The notes under the pieces are model-generated. The model saw only the letters and a list, made by a program, of their open reading frames with translations. It was not told the origin of the DNA and did not search any database. From a bacterium YEK0313 (GTDB lineage Bacteria; Pseudomonadota; Alphaproteobacteria; Rhizobiales; Phreatobacteraceae): a stretch of DNA of 64,000 nucleotides. Below, piece by piece: positions 60,734 to 64,000 of the stretch (the first letter of the stretch is position 1; every line of letters starts with the position of its first letter). Both the position numbers and the translations under genes were made by a program. The DNA lies in assembly GCA_000751295.2 (NCBI GenBank), contig CCMO02000001.1, positions 2,219,501 through 2,283,500 on the forward strand, given 5' to 3'.

Positions 60734-60927
60734 GGCGCCTCCGGTCCGCTGCAGCGCATGCTCGCGTTCGACCGGCCCGCCGGCCATTTCGCCGCCGGGC
60801 CTTCGCGCTCACGGCGCGGGCCAAACCGGATGTCGCTCCGGAAGATCAGCAAACACGGCTTCGCGGGGAGCGTCGATCGCGGGAATCCACGTATCGCCAG
60901 CTCGATGTACCGGCGCGCCGTGCCGCC

Positions 60928-61950
60928 TCAGCCGCGCTCGTTCAGCATGGCGAAGCCGCGCTGGTGCCAGACCGGATAGGCCGGGCTGACATCGCTCGCC
61001 GCCTCCAGCCGCGCGTTCTGCTCGGCGTTCAGGCTCCATCCGATAGCGCCGATATTGTCTTTCAGCTGCGCCTCGTCGCGCGCGCCGATGATGACGCTCG
61101 CAACGGTCGGACGGCTCAGCAGCCAGTTCAACGCGACCTGCGGGATCGATTTTCCGGTCTCCGCGGCGACCGCATCCAGCGCGTCGACGATACGGAACAG
61201 CCGTTCCTCCTCGAAGCGTGGGCCGGTGCCGGCGATGTCGTGCGCGCGCATGCCGGGTTTCGCCGGCTGCCCGCGGCGGATCTTGCCGGTCAGCTTGCCC
61301 CAGCCGAGCGGGCTCCAGATCACGCCGCCGACGCCCTGGTCGCGCCCGAGCGGCATCAGCTCCCACTCATAGTCGCGGTTGAGCAGCGAATAATAGGCCT
61401 GGTGCGCGACATGGCGCGGATAGCCGTAGCGGTCGGCCACGGCGAGCGACTTCATCAGATGCCAGCCGGAGAAATTGGAGCAGCCAATATAGCGCACCTT
61501 GCCGTCGCGAACGATCTGGTCGAGCGTTGCCAGCGTCTCCTCCAGCGGCGTATTGTAGTCCTGCCCGTGCAGCTGCCAGAGATCGATGTGATCCGTGCCG
61601 AGCCGCTTCAACGCCTTGTCGATCGCGTCCAGCAGGTGCTGGCGCGACGAGCCGTAGTCGTTCGGCCCGTCGCCGACGGGAAAGGTCGTCTTGGTCGAGA
61701 TCAGGAGCCGGTTGCGCCGGCCCTTGATCGCCTTGCCGAGAATCTCCTCGGCGAGCCCCTGGGAGTAGGAGTCGGCGCTGTCGAACATCGACACGCCATG
61801 TTCGAGGCAGATGTCGATCAGCCGCGTCGCGCCGGCCGCGTCGGTCGCGCCCCAGGCGCGGAAGAAGTCATTGCCGCCGCCGAAGGTTGCGGTGCCGAAG
61901 CTGAGCGCAGGCACGCGCAAGCCCGAATGTCCAAGTCGCCGATAGTCCAT
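60928..61950 (-). CDS. Aldo/keto reductase
   Basis: About 340 residues, an NADPH-dependent TIM-barrel reductase of the YajO/Tas-like group. The catalytic tetrad is visible: Asp in 'MFDSADSYSQG', the following Tyr, Lys in 'LLISTKTTF' and His in 'IDLWQLHGQDYN'. 'SVIIGARDEAQLKDNI' forms the cofactor end. GGAGG eight bases upstream sets the start at 61950, although the frame is open to 62034. Substrate unknown. Confidence 0.92.
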   Translation of the reverse strand: MDYRRLGHSGLRVPALSFGTATFGGGNDFFRAWGATDAAGATRLIDICLEHGVSMFDSADSYSQGLAEEILGKAIKGRRNRLLISTKTTFPVGDGPNDYGSSRQHLLDAIDKALKRLGTDHIDLWQLHGQDYNTPLEETLATLDQIVRDGKVRYIGCSNFSGWHLMKSLAVADRYGYPRHVAHQAYYSLLNRDYEWELMPLGRDQGVGGVIWSPLGWGKLTGKIRRGQPAKPGMRAHDIAGTGPRFEEERLFRIVDALDAVAAETGKSIPQVALNWLLSRPTVASVIIGARDEAQLKDNIGAIGWSLNAEQNARLEAASDVSPAYPVWHQRGFAMLNERG

Positions 61951-62070
61951 CGCAATGCCCTCCGCATGCGCGGAGCCGAGGTCCGGCTCCACCGTTCCGC
62001 TGCGAGGCTCGGCCAGACCGCCGCCCGAGGTCAAGCCGCAAGCGGCGCGCTGCGGGCTTATGGACCCTCG

Positions 62071-62958
62071 TCAAAGCACGACGATGCCGGAATGTTTGGC
62101 CTTGTTTTCCGGCTCGACATGGATGGTGACGCGGGCATCCTCGATTTCGGCCTTCAGCGCCCGTTCGATGCGATCGCAAATGTCATGGGCGTCGGAGACG
62201 CTGGTCTGGCCCGCCACGACCAGATGGAATTCGATGAAGGTGACGCGGCCGGCATGGCGGGTGCGCACGTCATGGGCCTCGATGGCGCCGTCGGCCTCGC
62301 AGGAGATGATGCCACGGATGCGCGCCAGGGTCTCCTCCGGCACGGCCTCGTCCATCAGGCCGCCGAGCGATTCCTTCATCACGTGCCAGCCGGACCAGAG
62401 AATGTTGAGGGCAACCGCCGCGGCCAGAGCCGGGTCGAGGATCGCCCAGCCGGTGACGATGGCGAGCAGCACGCCGAAGGTGACGCCGACCGACGAGACG
62501 ACGTCGGTCAAAAGATGCCGCCCGTCGGCGACGAGGGCCGGCGAGCGCAACCGGCGGCCACGGGAGATCAGGATCCAGCACCAGGCGGCGTTGATGACGC
62601 TCGCGAGGCCGTTGACCAGCAGGCCCGAAAGCGGCGCGTCGAGCGCCTTCGGGGCCATCAGGCCATAGGCTGCCTCGCGCAGGATGAGCATGGCCGCGAC
62701 CACGATCATCACGCCCTCGACGACGGCGCTGACATATTCGGCCTTGTGGTGGCCGTACGGGTGATTGGCGTCCGCCGGCCGCTCGGCGAGCCGGACCGCC
62801 AGCAGGGCGGCAATGGCTGTCGCGACATTGACCGTGCTTTCGAGCGCGTCCGAATAGAGCGCGATCGAGCCGGTCATCCACCAGGCGAGGAGCTTTAAGC
62901 CCAGCACGACGATGCCGACGACGAGGCTCCCGGCTGCGAGCTTGAGGGTTTTCGACAT
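62071..62958 (-). CDS. Cation diffusion facilitator (metal exporter)
   Basis: About 295 residues with six helices and a cytoplasmic C-terminal domain (about 205-295). Transport-site residues are Asp in 'LYSDALESTVN' (helix 2) and 'ADGRHLLTDVVSSVG' with His and Asp (helix 5). The helix-2 partner residue is Glu where FieF/ZitB have Asp, which may alter metal choice. 'HPYGHHKAEY' is the loop histidine motif. A GTG 6 bases upstream (62964) is an alternative start. It probably exports Zn2+, Fe2+ or Mn2+. Confidence 0.9.
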   Translation of the reverse strand: MSKTLKLAAGSLVVGIVVLGLKLLAWWMTGSIALYSDALESTVNVATAIAALLAVRLAERPADANHPYGHHKAEYVSAVVEGVMIVVAAMLILREAAYGLMAPKALDAPLSGLLVNGLASVINAAWCWILISRGRRLRSPALVADGRHLLTDVVSSVGVTFGVLLAIVTGWAILDPALAAAVALNILWSGWHVMKESLGGLMDEAVPEETLARIRGIISCEADGAIEAHDVRTRHAGRVTFIEFHLVVAGQTSVSDAHDICDRIERALKAEIEDARVTIHVEPENKAKHSGIVVL

Positions 62959-63073
62959 GGTCACGGCTATCGGGGCGGGAAGCGCGCTATCTAGAGAACT
63001 CGCTCCTGTCTAGCAAGCCTTTGTTTTGTCTTGCAATTCAGTTGCAACAGCAGGCCTGCGGCCAGCCGCCGGT

Positions 63074-63793
63074 TCAGGGCCGGCGAGCGGCGGGCGCGGC
63101 CTGCCGTTGCCCGTGGAGCTCGGTCGGCTTCGGTCTTGCAAGCCAGATCACATGGCGCGCGCCGCGGCCACGGCCGGCATGGGGCCGCTCGACGTCGACG
63201 GAAAAATCCGCCTGGCCGAGCCTGCGGGTGAAGCGATCGTCCGGCGCCGACGACCAGACCGCCAGCGTGCCGTCCGGGCGGAGGGCGCGGCGGGCGGCGG
63301 CGAGGCCGGCCAGCGAATAGAGGCTGTCATTGGCTGGCCGGCTGAGACCATCGGGGCCGTTGTCGACGTCGAGCAGGATCGCTTCATAGCGGGCCCTGGC
63401 CGCCATGATCAGCGCGCCGACATCGTCCTCGACGATGGTGACGCGCGGATCGGTGAGGCTCGTGCCGAACACCTCGGCCATCGGGCCGCGGCCCCAGGCG
63501 ACGACGGCCGGCACCAGCTCGGCCACCGTGACGCGGGCATCCGCACCGAGCACGGCGAGCGCCGCGCGCAGGGTAAAGCCCATGCCGAGGCCGCCGATCA
63601 GGATGTGCGGCGCGCCATGTCCGCCGAGCCGCGCGCAGGCAAGCCGTGCCAGCGCCTCCTCGGAGCCGCTGAGACGGCTGTTCATCAGCTCGATCGGTCC
63701 GGCCATGATCGAAAATTCGCTGCCGCGCTGTTTCAGGCGCAATTCGCCGCCGCCAGGCACGATGGCGGTATCGATGAGCTGCCAGGGGATCAC
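63074..63793 (-). CDS. Spermidine-synthase-like methyltransferase-fold protein
   Basis: About 239 residues with a SAM/dcSAM-binding Rossmann fold: 'HILIGGLGMGFTLRAALAVL' (glycine loop near 78-97), 'VTVAELVPAVV' and 'ILLDVDNGPDG'. It resembles SpeE-like proteins but lacks the N-terminal beta domain and the usual polyamine-site Asp pattern, so true spermidine synthesis is uncertain. It starts with the GTG at 63793; no clear ribosome site was seen. Its upstream neighbour is the receptor-like gene at the window edge. Confidence 0.75.
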   Translation of the reverse strand: MIPWQLIDTAIVPGGGELRLKQRGSEFSIMAGPIELMNSRLSGSEEALARLACARLGGHGAPHILIGGLGMGFTLRAALAVLGADARVTVAELVPAVVAWGRGPMAEVFGTSLTDPRVTIVEDDVGALIMAARARYEAILLDVDNGPDGLSRPANDSLYSLAGLAAARRALRPDGTLAVWSSAPDDRFTRRLGQADFSVDVERPHAGRGRGARHVIWLARPKPTELHGQRQAAPAARRP

Positions 63794-63909
63794 GAAAGAG
63801 GCTCGCCGCTGCCGACTGGGATGGGGTGCCGTGGCTCTATAGGGCCTTGGCGGCCGGCAAGGAAGCGCGGCCTGGCCTGGGACCATGCCCGGGCCGGGCC
63901 GGCTTGGGG

Positions 63910-64000
63910 TCAGCGGGCGAGCACCCGCGCCGCCTCGCGGGTGGTGGCGACCGCCTGCGAGACCTGCGTGACCGCGGCCGAGATGCCGGTCATGTTGCTG
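63910..64000 (-). CDS. C-terminal end of a methyl-accepting chemotaxis-like protein (partial)
   Basis: Only the last 29 codons are in the window: 'SNMTGISAAVTQVSQAV' then 'ATTREAARVLAR', a heptad-patterned Ala/Val/Ser-rich coiled coil such as ends many chemotaxis receptors. The body lies to the right of the window, so the assignment is tentative. Confidence 0.5.
   Translation of the reverse strand, partial: SNMTGISAAVTQVSQAVATTREAARVLAR

Overview
This 64-kb stretch of bacterial chromosome is GC-rich and densely coded. The gene content points to an alphaproteobacterium, most likely in the order Hyphomicrobiales: an fdsGBACD-type NAD-linked formate dehydrogenase, many FCD-type GntR regulators, a TRAP binding protein, hydantoinase/oxoprolinase genes and a fused indolepyruvate ferredoxin oxidoreductase. 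I could not fix a genus. I saw no rRNA, tRNA, CRISPR array, transposase or integrase, so this looks like core and metabolic-accessory chromosome rather than an island.

Layout, left to right. 1-4.0 kb: the start of a MetQ-like binding protein, an aldose-epimerase-like gene, a SnoaL-like gene divergent from a TetR repressor with two matching palindromes between them, and a small cytochrome c. 4.0-9.05 kb: the prkA-yeaH-spoVR stress operon with a very strong hairpin between the first two genes. 9.6-13.1 kb: an unrecognised tandem family of four paralogous membrane proteins, one of them frameshifted and truncated, plus a frameshifted secreted protein. 13.2-20.4 kb: a LysR regulator and the molybdenum formate dehydrogenase operon fdsG-B-A-fdhD-fdsD. 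20.4-24.7 kb: a GntR regulator divergent from a single-chain Mo/FAD/[2Fe-2S] oxidoreductase. 24.7-28.8 kb: a metal-uptake operon (TonB-dependent receptor, exbB, exbD, tonB) behind a cluster of palindromes.

29-34.3 kb: a DUF808 membrane protein with a frameshift near its end, two VOC proteins, a carboxypeptidase, a quinone reductase and an Lrp regulator. 34.3-41.9 kb: an operon of MFS transporter, hyuB, hyuA and an M20 dipeptidase, divergent from its probable GntR regulator, which suggests uptake and hydrolysis of a cyclic amide. 42-52.6 kb: a TRAP binding protein, then a divergent acyl-CoA cluster (biotin-dependent carboxylase, MaoC hydratase, acyl-CoA dehydrogenase, fused 2-oxoacid ferredoxin oxidoreductase, TetR) that could form one pathway from a branched 2-oxo acid. 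52.7-64 kb: single genes (GNAT, aldehyde dehydrogenase, Mop, phosphatase, WYL regulator with a VOC gene, HAD and GntR pair, Kup, aldo-keto reductase, CDF exporter, spermidine-synthase-like protein, end of a chemotaxis-receptor-like gene).

Two themes stand out. Molybdenum biochemistry recurs (Fds, FdhD, the fused Mo enzyme, Mop). Several divergent regulator/target pairs carry clear palindromic operators that can be read directly from the sequence. Three single-base frameshifts, at about 10.38, 12.70 and 29.87 kb, are either decaying genes or assembly errors.
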